This document shows positions 35,910 to 44,898 of a stretch of 64,000 nt of DNA, piece by piece. A program made the translations under genes and the position numbers. Source of the stretch: Acetivibrio sp. MSJd-27 (GTDB lineage: Bacteria; Bacillota; Clostridia; UMGS1840; HGM11507); assembly GCF_018918095.1 (NCBI RefSeq), contig NZ_JAHLPV010000001.1, positions 216,896 to 280,895 of the forward strand, read 5' to 3'. The number at the start of each line of letters is the position of its first letter. Within the stretch, counting starts at the first letter, position 1. The notes under the pieces are model-generated. The model was not told the origin of the DNA, made no database searches, and saw only the letters and a program-made list of their open reading frames with translations.

Positions 35910-36686
35910 ATGAAATCTTTTCAGAATACAAAAATAGCAAAACTTGCTGCCATCGGGGCGGCAATTTCTCTGTTCAGCGGCGCAGTGGGCTATGCGGCGG
36001 GCGAATGGGAAAACATTTGGGTGCAGTTTGACAGCGTGAACCTGATGGTGAACGGGCAGAACGTAACCTCCTCCAACCTTTTATACAATGACCGCACTTA
36101 TGTTCCCCTCCGAGCATGTGCGGAAATGCTTGGGAGCACTGTGGAATGGTCCCAGACTTCCAATACCGCAAGTATTACTGCAAATACAGCTGGTTCTGCG
36201 GATACTGCAAAAGTTATAAGTGATATGCAATCAGCTGGATATTTATTGGAATCTTTATATAAACTTAAGTCTTTAGAATTAGACTTATATATATGCTATA
36301 CAGATTGTGTTAAGTATTCCAACAATATCACTGCAGATTTTTCTAATAAAGATGCTATTCATGAAGCAGATATCAACTTTTTCAATGAAGCCATTAATGA
36401 TTATAATCAAGCTGTGAATGATATACCGAACATACTTTCTAAGGCAGATTCAATTGGATTAGATTATAGTAAAACATATGATATTTTAGATTATTATAAT
36501 TCTTGTATAACAAATATTAAGTTAGCTTATGAAAAGTTATATTTATATGACGATACTAAAAATAAGAATTATCAAGACGAAGCTGAAATCTTTACTGATA
36601 AGGCTTTTGACGATATGTCATCAGGTGGAGATATAAGAAAAGAACTTTTAGATAAAGCTTCAAATTATATTAAGAACTATTCATAA
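35910..36686 (+). CDS. Secreted copper-amine-oxidase-N-like domain protein with helical tail, copy 2
   Basis: 258 residues, CGGAGG site. Signal peptide and stalk domain (1-95) nearly identical to the gene at 33443, including DNA sequence. The helical tail has kept a few aligned motifs (YSNNITADFSNKD versus YSNDIVADFANRE; NEAINDYNQAVNDI versus NTAIDDYNNYINFI) but most residues differ. Convergent with the full-length 856-aa gene (28 bp apart). So each copy faces a differently tailed version of the same virion-like gene. Surface location inferred from the signal peptide. Confidence 0.75.
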   Translation: MKSFQNTKIAKLAAIGAAISLFSGAVGYAAGEWENIWVQFDSVNLMVNGQNVTSSNLLYNDRTYVPLRACAEMLGSTVEWSQTSNTASITANTAGSADTAKVISDMQSAGYLLESLYKLKSLELDLYICYTDCVKYSNNITADFSNKDAIHEADINFFNEAINDYNQAVNDIPNILSKADSIGLDYSKTYDILDYYNSCITNIKLAYEKLYLYDDTKNKNYQDEAEIFTDKAFDDMSSGGDIRKELLDKASNYIKNYS

Positions 36687-36713
36687 ATAAAGCTTTCTAA
36701 TTAAAATATCTAA

Positions 36714-39284
36714 TTATTTATATTGCTTATTAACTTTTGCCTGATTTTTTGCTTCTTCTTGAATATTCTTCGATTCCGCATCACGTGCATCAATCTTGTT
36801 CTTTGTCTGTCTATCGTCAAAAATGCCTTTTAATCCATATTCTTTCACAAGCAGATTAACTGCTTCCAAGAAGTCGAGATCTGATAATTCCATTTCAAAA
36901 ATATGTTTCAAGCGGGTGATAAATTCTTCCTGCTTTTCTTTTCTTTCCTGCATTGTCAAATCGTGCTCTCGATCCTTCTCTTTTTCCTGCTTATCGCTGA
37001 TCAACTGAGCCAACTGCATCGCCAGATTCATATTATTCTGCTGTTCCTGGGCGATGGCTTTGGCTCGCTCAATGGTAAGCTGATATACCTGCTCCGCTTC
37101 CTTCATTCTTCCCTCGGCAATCAATTTATCCGCTTCCATGCGGGCCTGCATGATGGTTTCATTTTTGGCGATTTCCAGTTCATTGCGCTCCGCCATCAGT
37201 GCGCTCTGCATCATCAGATTTTCCTGTCTGGAAAGTCCTCCTGCGGCGGAAAGACCATAATTGGCGATTCGCTCTTTAAAAGCGGGTAAATCCTCCTGAT
37301 AGAATTTCTGGTACATCGCAGTGATGTTTTTGTCCGCATCCGCCTGGGCTTTGTATTCGTTGTAGCGATATTGCGACTCTGCCATATCTTCATATGCGCC
37401 CGACATTTTTCCAAGATAGTCAGATATCTTATCAAATTCTTTGCCTACATTGCTATTGTTTTGGGCAATCGCTTCATAGATATTGCGGAAATTTTCATAT
37501 GGATTGTCCGACATCCCGGCAAGTCCAGAACCGCCATTTTCAGAATTGTTTTGACCGTTCCCCGTATTCCCCGTACCGAATCCATTTTCTATTTTCTGCT
37601 CTCTCAGCCGGCGGTAGGTTTCGGCAAGTTCTTTATCCCCCTCCTGTTCCGCTTCATTGATCAACGCCTGCAAATCTGAGTTTCTCAGAAATTCTTCCTT
37701 CTGATTATGCAAAGTCTCATAAATCTGCGCCATCTCCATATCGCCGCTTTCCTGCGCCGCCTGTGCCAAAGCGGCGAAATCACTGTTGGCAAAGAGACTC
37801 AGTTTCTGATTGCGTAAATTCTGATATAATTGGATTTCTCCTTGATCACCCCGCTGGACCGCATCGCCAAGCAAAGCGGCAAAGTCGGAGGTCAGCAGGG
37901 TGACTATCTTCTGGTCACGCAGTTCGGTATACGCCTGCTCCATGTTGACGTCGCCCGCCTGCTGTGCCTGGGCAATCCGCTCGTTGAAATCGGTGTTGGC
38001 AAAAAGGTTCATCTTCTGAGCGTGAAGTTGATTATAATAGTCTTCCCTGACGGTATCGCCGCTGTTCCTTGCCTCGTCCGCCAGAGCTTTCAGATCGTTG
38101 GCGGCGAGGAAACGGATTTTGTTGTCCCGGGCATAGAGCAGTTTCTGCTTCTTGTCCGGATCGGTTTCCGCGTCGGCCAGCGCCTGGAAATCCTGGGTAT
38201 AGTCGGAGGTGTTGTAGCCTTCGATTTGCAGGGTATCGGCGTCTTGCGTCTGCGGGGGGATGGTATCTGTCCCTACGGCGGGGATGTCGGGATTTTGCGG
38301 GATAGAACCGTCTGTTTGCGGGCGAACAGAGTTCGCCCCTACATCGGATATTCCGGCGGTTTCGTTGTAGGGGAGGTCGTCCGTTGTCAAACCGTACCAT
38401 TCCGGATTTTGGAGCTTCTGCTGATGGAGGGCTTCGTAATAGTCGGCCATGGTTTCCGACCCTTCCGCACGGGCTTGATTGGCAAGCGCCCGCATATCGT
38501 TTCCGGAAAGAAAATCAATCTTCTTCTGTCTGTCCTGCAGAATCTGGTTTGCCGTGACGGTGTCGCCCCGCTTCATCGCGTCGTTGTACAGGGACTGGAA
38601 ATCCTGGGTGTAGTCGGAATCGTTGTAGTTTTTCTCGTTTTCTCCCTGCAGAGCCAGCTTCTGGTTGCGCATCTGGTTCCAGAAGGCCACGGTGGTGAGG
38701 TTTGGGTTCTTCTTCGCCATCTCGTCGTTGATCAACTGCTGAAAATCGTTGTTTTGCATATACGCCAGCTTTTGTTCGCGCTGGGTGCGGGCTTCCGCCT
38801 TCTGCGCCTCGGTGGCATTGGGGTTGTTTAAGACGGACTGATAATCGGCATGCGCCCAGTCATAATTGGGGGTGCCCTTCTGACCGCCGTAGGCGGCGTT
38901 CCCTTGCCCTACGGCGGCTTTCCCGCCATTATTCGCCGCCATGCCTTGGTAAACCTCTGCCTCGGTGTATTTTTTGTTTGGATCCACCGCGCCGGCTCCG
39001 CCGCTCCAGGTGGTTGTACCGTCAGCCTTTACCCGCACGGTCTCCCTGGGATGCGGACGGAAAGCCGCCTGCATCTTCCGGTTCAGCTGACTTTGATACC
39101 GTTGCTGTTCCGCCTGCTGGCGGTTTATGGCCTCCTGCTGCTGGTTCTTCAAAATGGTCTCGTATCTTTGATTCTGCACGTCTGCCAGAACTTTCGAGCG
39201 GTCTTTTAACTGGTTTGTCCGGTTGTATCCGCCCGACAGGGATTGTTTCGGTATGGTCTGGCGGTATAAATTTTCATAATCCAT
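36714..39284 (-). CDS. 856-aa helical repeat phage protein, ejection-protein type (A)
   Basis: 856 residues, AAGGAGG site. Residues ~130-560 hold about ten helical repeats of 34-36 residues with consensus A..GD...A..Y..LR.QKL..L..NDF..L (for example GDMEMAQIYETLHNQKEEFL; GDTVREDYYNQLHAQKMNLF). Residues ~300-360 are encoded by REP-like palindromes inserted in frame. The C-terminal third is coiled coil (EMAQ...KEAEQ) with a variable last 125 residues. Directly follows the 948-aa tail/hub gene (5 bp), so it belongs to the structural operon. Role as an internal ejection protein is inferred from position, size and helical make-up. Confidence 0.6.
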   Translation of the reverse strand: MDYENLYRQTIPKQSLSGGYNRTNQLKDRSKVLADVQNQRYETILKNQQQEAINRQQAEQQRYQSQLNRKMQAAFRPHPRETVRVKADGTTTWSGGAGAVDPNKKYTEAEVYQGMAANNGGKAAVGQGNAAYGGQKGTPNYDWAHADYQSVLNNPNATEAQKAEARTQREQKLAYMQNNDFQQLINDEMAKKNPNLTTVAFWNQMRNQKLALQGENEKNYNDSDYTQDFQSLYNDAMKRGDTVTANQILQDRQKKIDFLSGNDMRALANQARAEGSETMADYYEALHQQKLQNPEWYGLTTDDLPYNETAGISDVGANSVRPQTDGSIPQNPDIPAVGTDTIPPQTQDADTLQIEGYNTSDYTQDFQALADAETDPDKKQKLLYARDNKIRFLAANDLKALADEARNSGDTVREDYYNQLHAQKMNLFANTDFNERIAQAQQAGDVNMEQAYTELRDQKIVTLLTSDFAALLGDAVQRGDQGEIQLYQNLRNQKLSLFANSDFAALAQAAQESGDMEMAQIYETLHNQKEEFLRNSDLQALINEAEQEGDKELAETYRRLREQKIENGFGTGNTGNGQNNSENGGSGLAGMSDNPYENFRNIYEAIAQNNSNVGKEFDKISDYLGKMSGAYEDMAESQYRYNEYKAQADADKNITAMYQKFYQEDLPAFKERIANYGLSAAGGLSRQENLMMQSALMAERNELEIAKNETIMQARMEADKLIAEGRMKEAEQVYQLTIERAKAIAQEQQNNMNLAMQLAQLISDKQEKEKDREHDLTMQERKEKQEEFITRLKHIFEMELSDLDFLEAVNLLVKEYGLKGIFDDRQTKNKIDARDAESKNIQEEAKNQAKVNKQYK
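38205..38395. repeat. REP-like palindromes inside a coding region
   Basis: GGGATGGTATCTGTCCCTAC, GGGCGAACAGAGTTCGCCCC and GATATTCCGGCGGTTTCG with GTAGGGGAGG lie in the 856-aa gene. They are read through as LPYNETAGISDVGANSVRPQ followed by a proline-rich stretch, between two helical repeats. A related unit at 38885-38925 (CCGTAGGCGGCGTTCCCTTG...CCTACGGCGG) encodes GKAAVGQGNAAYGGQKG. Confidence 0.8.
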
Positions 39285-39289
39285 GCTGT

Positions 39290-42136
39290 TTACCTCCTTG
39301 ATTTATAGATTTCATATTCGATTTTGATGTTGGAAACATCAAAGGCGGTACCCTGCTCCCCGTTTTCCAGATGGAAGCCCAGATACAGAATCCGTTTATG
39401 CTTCATGCGCCGGGTCATCACATTTCCGAAATGGCGGTTGGCGTGAAAGGAAATGGTGTGCCCCAGACATTCTCCCTTTTCGTTTACGCTCTTGAAATAC
39501 AGGGGGAAATCCCTGTCCGAGGTGATATTCATCCATACCTGCCAAACGGCTTTCAGCGCGTTGGCGTCCCCGAAATCAAAGGCTTTGGTGGTGAAGGACG
39601 CCCGGATGGCTTTCCCCCCGTCATCCTTGGCGCCGTTGAAGGCATACAGGGCAAAGGATCCCCGCGGCACAAACGCCAGGCAGTCCCCCGCCGTGCAGAA
39701 GGAGGAAACCGGGATATCCCGCCACACATACCAGCTTATGTTTTCCTGATAGCCCTGGAAGGGGGTAAGCTCATAGTTCCAGATATAAATATCATCGCCG
39801 ACGGCAAGATAATATTTGTTTTTGAAGTCGAAGCTCCGGGCATTCTGCTTCTCGAAAACGGAATATTTTCCAAGCCCCTTCCTCCCGTTTAGATTCATGC
39901 TGATGGGAAAGACATTCCGCTCGTCGGAAAGCTCCTTGATGGAGAGCAGGTGCAGCCCTTTGAGCGCGTTGCCGAAAACCACGTCGTTGTTCACCATCTG
40001 GATGGATCCGGGCATATCACAGCCGATGGAATCGTGCACGTTGACCACCGGGAAAACCACCTTGCTTTCCCCATACTGATAGGAAAGCTTGGAAATGCTG
40101 TCCGACTTAAAGACAATCAAGTCCTGATAATGCTTGGCAAAGCCGGTGATGGGGGCGCTGGAGTTGTCCAGGATGTCAAAGTTCAGCTCGGGGAAGTATT
40201 CAAAGTTGTTCACGTCGCTGTAGTAATAGGTGTTTCCGTTTTTCGGATCGCCCGCCGCAAACAGCCGTGTTCCGGAGCCTTCCGTGTAGCTGGAGCCGCC
40301 GTAGGGGATGGCGAGGTGACAGTTTTCCGGTCCCTCTACAGTTCCTGTATCTGCTGAAAGAATCAGGAGCTCCTCGCCTATTTCAAAGGGCTTTGCATTG
40401 GTTACCAGTGTGTTTTCTCCTGATTTTGAAATGGTAATATCCTCGCTTCTTGTGCTGATAATACGCTCCACTGTATGAAAAGAAATGGGAAGTTCCACTG
40501 TCAGAACATCAGAGGAAACTGCTTCGGCAAACCGAACCTTCGCATATCTGGATAAAATATTATACTGTTCCACCGCAACGGTCTGATAGTTGCCGGCGGA
40601 AGTTACAAACCTTGCTTCCAAAACCACAGGCACGTATCCCTCCGCTTTAATTGCTGTAAACTCTGCAGAAGCGAGACGGCAGCAATTGCCCTTGTAATCG
40701 GTAAAATCATATCCGGTATAATCAACTGTAGTTTCGGAAATGTATTCATAGCCGGCTTGGATACCTGCTTTTGTAAAATGATAGGGGGTGACAACGCTTC
40801 TATCGACATAAAGTCCGATCAGCTCATAGAAATCCGGCTCTACAGGCAAATCGTAAAAATTGCTTCCGATTTTCTTCAGATAACCTATGACTTTACTGGA
40901 ACTGTCCACCTCATAGATGGCGTTTTCAAGAATTTGAAACAGCTTGGTCATGTAATTATTTCCGGTTGTTCGATAAGTAAGCACAAACAAATCGTCCGCC
41001 ACTGCTGTCAGATAGGAAAGGCTTGCCTTTCCATAAATGCCGGAATCATCATCGCTGATTTTCATAAAACTGCAGCGTATCGTCTTGCTTTGACCGGTTT
41101 CATAATTCTGGATTGTGAGGGTTGTTCTGTCGGTGTATTTTCTATCCTCCTTCAGGGTGAGCACCGTATCGTTCCACTTGGAGTAAAGCTCATAAATATA
41201 GTTTGAGTTTGTAGTTGGAGGTGCGCTTAAACTGCTGACCTCTCCAGTCTCTAAATTATATTTTATTACGACAGGGCAGTAACCGCTGTAAGGATTTGTA
41301 ACACCGTTTGTAGTTCCATTAGGCCATACAATCACATCGCATTGAAACAAAAGATAACCTTTCACCGCATCCATTCCACGAATAAAATTTCCGTAATTTG
41401 TTATATATTGTGTTCCGCTTTGAAACGGAAACGTGACGGTAGTATCTAACTGACAGCATACCGCAGAATAGAACGGTTCGCCGTCCTCCGGAGACAGCTT
41501 TTCAAATTCGATACCAACAATGCGTACCGCACCATCAGTCGGGGAGTTTTTCTTCACTCCATAAATGATATTTCCGTACTTGCACATGTGGTCAAAGGAA
41601 AATGTTTCAACGGATGTCACATCATAAACGTTCACTTCCACTCCGCTGAAATCGTAAACCTTGTTTCCGTCCGTATAAATGTTTTCCTCCAACTCACAAA
41701 CAACGGACGGCACTTCAACATTCAATTTCTGAAGATTGAATTCACTGCAATTTTTCCCGAATTTATAGATTGCCTTACCGGAAAAATAATAAAGGATATC
41801 TCCCCGAAAAATAAAGGTTCCCGGCTTTTCGAGATTCAGATTCCTTGCGAGCACGGTAAGCTCATTGCTCTGCATGTCAACACTGACCAAAGCGTCTGTA
41901 CATGCGAAATAAATCTTTCCGTCAAATTCCTTTGCACACAACACCTGCCCAATCCCTTCATGACTGATAAGCATTTCATACCCGCTTCTCTGCCTCAGAA
42001 TACCGTCCTCAAACTCCATATTGCACACGTCCGCAAGCTGATTGTCCCGTATCTTGTGGGGCTCCTCATAATAGTTCACCCCGCCGTTTAAATCGGGAAC
42101 CGTCTTAAGCTTGGCATTGCTGTTGATGTAATCCAT
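39290..42136 (-). CDS. Large beta-rich tail/hub (packaged-DNA stabilisation-like) protein
   Basis: 948 residues from ATG 42136, which overlaps the stop of the adaptor gene (TGATG); a GTG one codon upstream is also possible. The N-terminus GGVNYYEEPHKIRDNQLADV followed by CNMEFEDGILRQRSGYEML is a pattern seen in phage hub/tail proteins of podoviruses (P22 gp10-like, T7 gp12-like). Repeated propeller-like strands follow (VLCAKEFDGKIYFACTDALV; IFRGDILYYFSGKAIYKFGK). The end is a jelly-roll-like domain (FGNVMTRRMKHKRILYLGFH). Placed after the adaptor gene, matching head-closure/tail-tube order. Exact homology needs structure comparison. Confidence 0.6.
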   Translation of the reverse strand: MDYINSNAKLKTVPDLNGGVNYYEEPHKIRDNQLADVCNMEFEDGILRQRSGYEMLISHEGIGQVLCAKEFDGKIYFACTDALVSVDMQSNELTVLARNLNLEKPGTFIFRGDILYYFSGKAIYKFGKNCSEFNLQKLNVEVPSVVCELEENIYTDGNKVYDFSGVEVNVYDVTSVETFSFDHMCKYGNIIYGVKKNSPTDGAVRIVGIEFEKLSPEDGEPFYSAVCCQLDTTVTFPFQSGTQYITNYGNFIRGMDAVKGYLLFQCDVIVWPNGTTNGVTNPYSGYCPVVIKYNLETGEVSSLSAPPTTNSNYIYELYSKWNDTVLTLKEDRKYTDRTTLTIQNYETGQSKTIRCSFMKISDDDSGIYGKASLSYLTAVADDLFVLTYRTTGNNYMTKLFQILENAIYEVDSSSKVIGYLKKIGSNFYDLPVEPDFYELIGLYVDRSVVTPYHFTKAGIQAGYEYISETTVDYTGYDFTDYKGNCCRLASAEFTAIKAEGYVPVVLEARFVTSAGNYQTVAVEQYNILSRYAKVRFAEAVSSDVLTVELPISFHTVERIISTRSEDITISKSGENTLVTNAKPFEIGEELLILSADTGTVEGPENCHLAIPYGGSSYTEGSGTRLFAAGDPKNGNTYYYSDVNNFEYFPELNFDILDNSSAPITGFAKHYQDLIVFKSDSISKLSYQYGESKVVFPVVNVHDSIGCDMPGSIQMVNNDVVFGNALKGLHLLSIKELSDERNVFPISMNLNGRKGLGKYSVFEKQNARSFDFKNKYYLAVGDDIYIWNYELTPFQGYQENISWYVWRDIPVSSFCTAGDCLAFVPRGSFALYAFNGAKDDGGKAIRASFTTKAFDFGDANALKAVWQVWMNITSDRDFPLYFKSVNEKGECLGHTISFHANRHFGNVMTRRMKHKRILYLGFHLENGEQGTAFDVSNIKIEYEIYKSRR

Positions 42137-42516
42137 CACTGCATCCCTCCCAGCGCGTTGAAGGTATCCACAACCCCTTCCTCCAGGGTGGGAATCAGCG
42201 CCTTATTACGCTCGTACCAGGTCTGGTAGAAATTAAAATTGTTCATGTCGTTATCCATGAAGGCCAGGTGGGAGGCCAGCCCATAGGAAAGGCATTTTTC
42301 AACGGTGTCGTCGGTGAGGGCGATCTCCTCCTCCAGACTGGAGACCGGAACCGCCTCCTCCCGCCGCTCCGCCTTGGAAAGCTCGGAAATCAGCGGATTT
42401 AACAGCACCAGAGCCTTGTTCTCGTAGTCGGCGGTGTTCTCGGTGTCCACCATGCCGTCACAGTCCACCCGGTCCATCAAAAGCAGCGCCCGGTTCAATA
42501 CATCCCGTCCGGTCAT
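42136..42516 (-). CDS. Head-to-tail adaptor (P22 gp4-like) protein
   Basis: 126 residues, start overlapping the stop of the 72-aa gene. All-helical: TGRDVLNRALLLMDRV, YENKALVLLNPLISELSKA, EKCLSYGLASHLAFMDNDMN, FYQTWYERNKALIP. This plan (RDVLNRAL... long helix... LASHLA) is that of phage neck adaptors that bind the portal. Followed at once by the hub gene. Moderately sure of the role from position and size. Confidence 0.6.
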   Translation of the reverse strand: MTGRDVLNRALLLMDRVDCDGMVDTENTADYENKALVLLNPLISELSKAERREEAVPVSSLEEEIALTDDTVEKCLSYGLASHLAFMDNDMNNFNFYQTWYERNKALIPTLEEGVVDTFNALGGMQ

Positions 42517-42731
42517 TTTTTTCCACCCCGCATTTCTTTCAGCCCTTTTATCGTTTCCTTTCCAATCTCCGCCCGGAGCCTTGCGATGATCTTCCCATGA
42601 AAGCCCTCTTCGTTTGCAAAGACGGCCTCGCCCTTTTCATCGAAATGGACGTATTTATGCAGCGGCTTGCCATGCAGCCGCAGGCGTACCATCACGTCAA
42701 AGTTCTTTTGAAGGCATTTGAATTTTATCAT
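42513..42731 (-). CDS. Small basic phage protein, function unknown
   Basis: 72 residues from ATG 42731, after GGAGTGGATAAC; upstream frame is REP repeat DNA. Sequence MIKFKCLQKNFDVMVRLRLH, ending KETIKGLKEMRGGKK; basic, mixed beta/alpha. First gene of the adaptor-hub-helical operon. No family recognised. Confidence 0.6.
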   Translation of the reverse strand: MIKFKCLQKNFDVMVRLRLHGKPLHKYVHFDEKGEAVFANEEGFHGKIIARLRAEIGKETIKGLKEMRGGKK

Positions 42732-42764
42732 GTTATCCACTCCTTTCATAACGATTCTTGCAGG

Positions 42765-43115
42765 GGCGGATACCATCCACCCGAACATTTCATCTGTCCG
42801 CTTTTCGGGACGATGAAGGCATCGTCCCCTACGCTGAATTTTCCATCTTTCCCGATGTAGGGGAGGGGTTCCATCCCCTCCCGCCATCGTAGGGGCGAAC
42901 TGTGTTCGCCCGCCCTTACAAGCGCATAGAACAGCGTGCAAAGTACATCTTCTCTGCGCTTTGTTCTCTCTCCCTTGCCCTCTGTAGGGGCCGATGCCCA
43001 CGTCGGCCCGCCTAGTATACCGTCTACTGTTTCCCATTTTCCGTAAGGACGGATGGTATCTGCCCGAACATTTCATCTGTCCGCTTTTCGGGACGATGAA
43101 GGCATCGTCCCCTAC
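42765..43115. repeat. REP-like palindrome cluster between coat and adaptor operons
   Basis: At least seven units, among them GGGCGGATACCATCCACCCG, GGGACGATGAAGGCATCGTC (twice), GTAGGGGAGGGGTTCCATCC, GTAGGGGCGAACTGTGTTCG and GTAGGGGCCGATGCCCACGT. No gene in 42732-43252. A promoter for the adaptor operon should be here but none was found by eye. Confidence 0.85.
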
Positions 43116-43121
43116 TTGGTT

Positions 43122-43204
43122 CTAAAAAAAGGGCTCCACGGGAACGCAGAGCCAATCAACCAATGTTCCCTTGTTCTCTGCGCCCCGCGGCAGCCCTTTT
43201 TTGA
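43122..43204 (-). terminator. Terminator at the end of the scaffold-coat operon
   Basis: AAAAAAAGGGCTCC...GGCAGCCCTTTTTTG: outer stem GGGCT/AGCCC with T-run on each side, and an inner arm pair around GGAACGCAGAG/CTCTGCGCC. About 50 bp after the stop at 43253. Confidence 0.7.
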
Positions 43205-43252
43205 TTCTTTCGATACTTTCGATTATTTCGATTTTTTCAATTTTTCCATTAT

Positions 43253-43600
43253 CTAGATGACAAAGGGAATCACATCAACCGCGGCGGTTGTGGTGAAGGC
43301 GATACAGCCCGCATAATCCCCTTTTCCAATTTTATAGCGCGCGCTGTCGCACAGCGGAATGACAACCGCTTTGCCGGCGGCAACATCGATGGTATTGTCG
43401 CCCAGCGACTTTTTGTATTCCGTGCCGGCCTTCAGTGTGATTTTCGCAGCGCCGGTTCCGCCGACAACCACCAGCCCCATGCTCTGTTCCCGTTTCATGG
43501 GAATGTAGTAAGTATTGCCGGATGCTGTTGTAATTTTATCTCCTGCTGCGCCGTTGTCCGTTCCTGCGGCGTAGATCAGATCCTTTTTGATATCAGCCAT
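43253..43600 (-). CDS. Small phage head protein (decoration/fibre-like), uncertain
   Basis: 115 residues, GGAGAG site. Beta-rich and glycine/threonine-rich: KITTASGNTYYIPMKREQSM, VVVGGTGAAKITLKAGTEYK, then a C-terminal AFTTTAAVDVIPFVI. Directly follows the coat gene with a 46-bp gap, the usual place of decoration or head-stabilising proteins. No sequence family recognised. Confidence 0.55.
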   Translation of the reverse strand: MADIKKDLIYAAGTDNGAAGDKITTASGNTYYIPMKREQSMGLVVVGGTGAAKITLKAGTEYKKSLGDNTIDVAAGKAVVIPLCDSARYKIGKGDYAGCIAFTTTAAVDVIPFVI

Positions 43601-43646
43601 ATGTTTCTCTCCATTCTGCCTTTGCGGCGTTTGATTTTGGTATGCT

Positions 43647-44492
43647 TTAGATTGCGGTTTCGGTGCCCGGAGTGAATTTCGCCACCACGATCTCGGCGGG
43701 ACGGATGATTCTTCCGCCGTACAGGCTCAGACCTTTGACCTTTTTGCCAAAGTTGTTCTCCGCCCGGACGATCTCCATCTTCTGAATAGTCTGCGCAAAA
43801 GCGTATGCTTTTTTTGTACGCAGTACACAGCATTCCGCCGAGCCGTCCTTTGCCAGATTGTTGGTTAGGTAGATTTTCATCTTGCCATACTGACCCATGT
43901 AACCCTGTTCAAACAGCTTGTCATTATCGGTCTGATAGACAATGCCCGCCAGCGTGATTTTCCCGAACATGGAGGGGGATACCTCCAGAACAATCTCCTC
44001 GTCCGGCGGAACGTCGCTTTCGTACAGCTTGGTGTTCATCGCGGTCAGCAGAGACAGCACGTTGGCGCTGGTAGTGCTGGAAGCGTCAATCACCTGTGCG
44101 GTTCCGATCTGCTGCGCAATCTGGCTGTATATGTATTTGTCCTGCTCTTGGGCAATCACCTTTCCGCCCTTGCTGGCAACCTCTTTCACCGTGTCAAATT
44201 CCGACTGTTCGGAATCCACGTCCGGAATGTAGGTGCCCACATATTTGGACTGGGTGATCACCAGTTTGTCATCGGTCATCTGCGCTTTCTCAAAGACCAG
44301 GTCTTCCCCGGTGTAATCCATCACTTCCGGATCGATTAATCCCAGAATGCGCACAGAGTCCCCTTTCTTTTTGATTTTACCGCTGTAGCGGTTCATGGAA
44401 TTCTTTACGGCTACGGCGTTTCTCAGCCTGCCCAGATCCGCTTCCTTTAAAACGGCTTCCTGAAAATTTACTTCGTTTATTCCTGCTCCCAT
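43647..44492 (-). CDS. Major capsid (coat) protein
   Basis: 281 residues from ATG 44492 (AGGAGGAAAGAAAC); the upstream frame is repeat DNA. Pattern of a phage coat protein of HK97-fold type: NEVNFQEAVLKEADLGRLRN, VRILGLIDPEVMDYTGEDLV, KLVITQSKYVGTYIPDVDSE, KEVASKGGKVIAQEQDKYIY, LEVSPSMFGKITLAGIVY, with ending RAENNFGKKVKGLSLYGGRI. Lies directly after the scaffold gene. Short for an HK97-fold coat, but within range. Confidence 0.8.
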   Translation of the reverse strand: MGAGINEVNFQEAVLKEADLGRLRNAVAVKNSMNRYSGKIKKKGDSVRILGLIDPEVMDYTGEDLVFEKAQMTDDKLVITQSKYVGTYIPDVDSEQSEFDTVKEVASKGGKVIAQEQDKYIYSQIAQQIGTAQVIDASSTTSANVLSLLTAMNTKLYESDVPPDEEIVLEVSPSMFGKITLAGIVYQTDNDKLFEQGYMGQYGKMKIYLTNNLAKDGSAECCVLRTKKAYAFAQTIQKMEIVRAENNFGKKVKGLSLYGGRIIRPAEIVVAKFTPGTETAI

Positions 44493-44584
44493 GTTTCTTT
44501 CCTCCTTTGTGTGTTTTGCGTTTGCGGCATACAAGCGCATAGTACAGCGTGCAATGCGCATCTTCTCTGCGCTTTGTCCTCTGC

Positions 44585-44850
44585 CCCCTGTAGGGGCCGA
44601 TGCCCACATCGGCCCGCCCAGTATACGCTTACCGTCTACTGTTTCCCGTTTTCCGTAGGGGCGGATACCATCCGCCCGAACATTTCATCAGTCCGCTCTT
44701 CGGGACGATGAAGGCATCGTCCCCTACGCTGTATACGGCATTTTACGGGACAGGAAACCCGTCCTCTACAGTGGATTTTCCATCCTTCCCGATGTAGGGG
44801 AGGGATTTCATCCCCTCTCGCCGTCGTAGGGGCGAACTGTGTTCGCCCGC
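44585..44850. repeat. REP-like palindrome cluster between scaffold and coat genes
   Basis: Units GTAGGGGCCGATGCCCACAT, GTAGGGGCGGATACCATCCG, GGGACGATGAAGGCATCGTC, GTAGGGGAGGGATTTCATCC and GTAGGGGCGAACTGTGTTCG. Fills the 406 bp between the two genes; no gene seen. Confidence 0.85.
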
Positions 44851-44898
44851 CCTTACAAGTGCACAGTACAGCGCGCAATGCGCATCTTCTCTGCCCTT

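Noticed and set aside
33443..37852. Diversity-generating retroelement as the cause of the variable tails
   Set aside because: No reverse transcriptase gene and no template repeat with adenine-specific changes seen; the tails differ over long stretches including length.
37830..38831. Plus-strand open frame of 333 codons opposite the 856-aa gene
   Set aside because: Shadow of the helical repeat coding strand; valine/glycine-rich, no start signal.
42513..43076. 187-codon frame as the gene start of the 72-aa protein
   Set aside because: The upstream 115 codons are REP-repeat DNA; the ATG at 42731 has a ribosome site.
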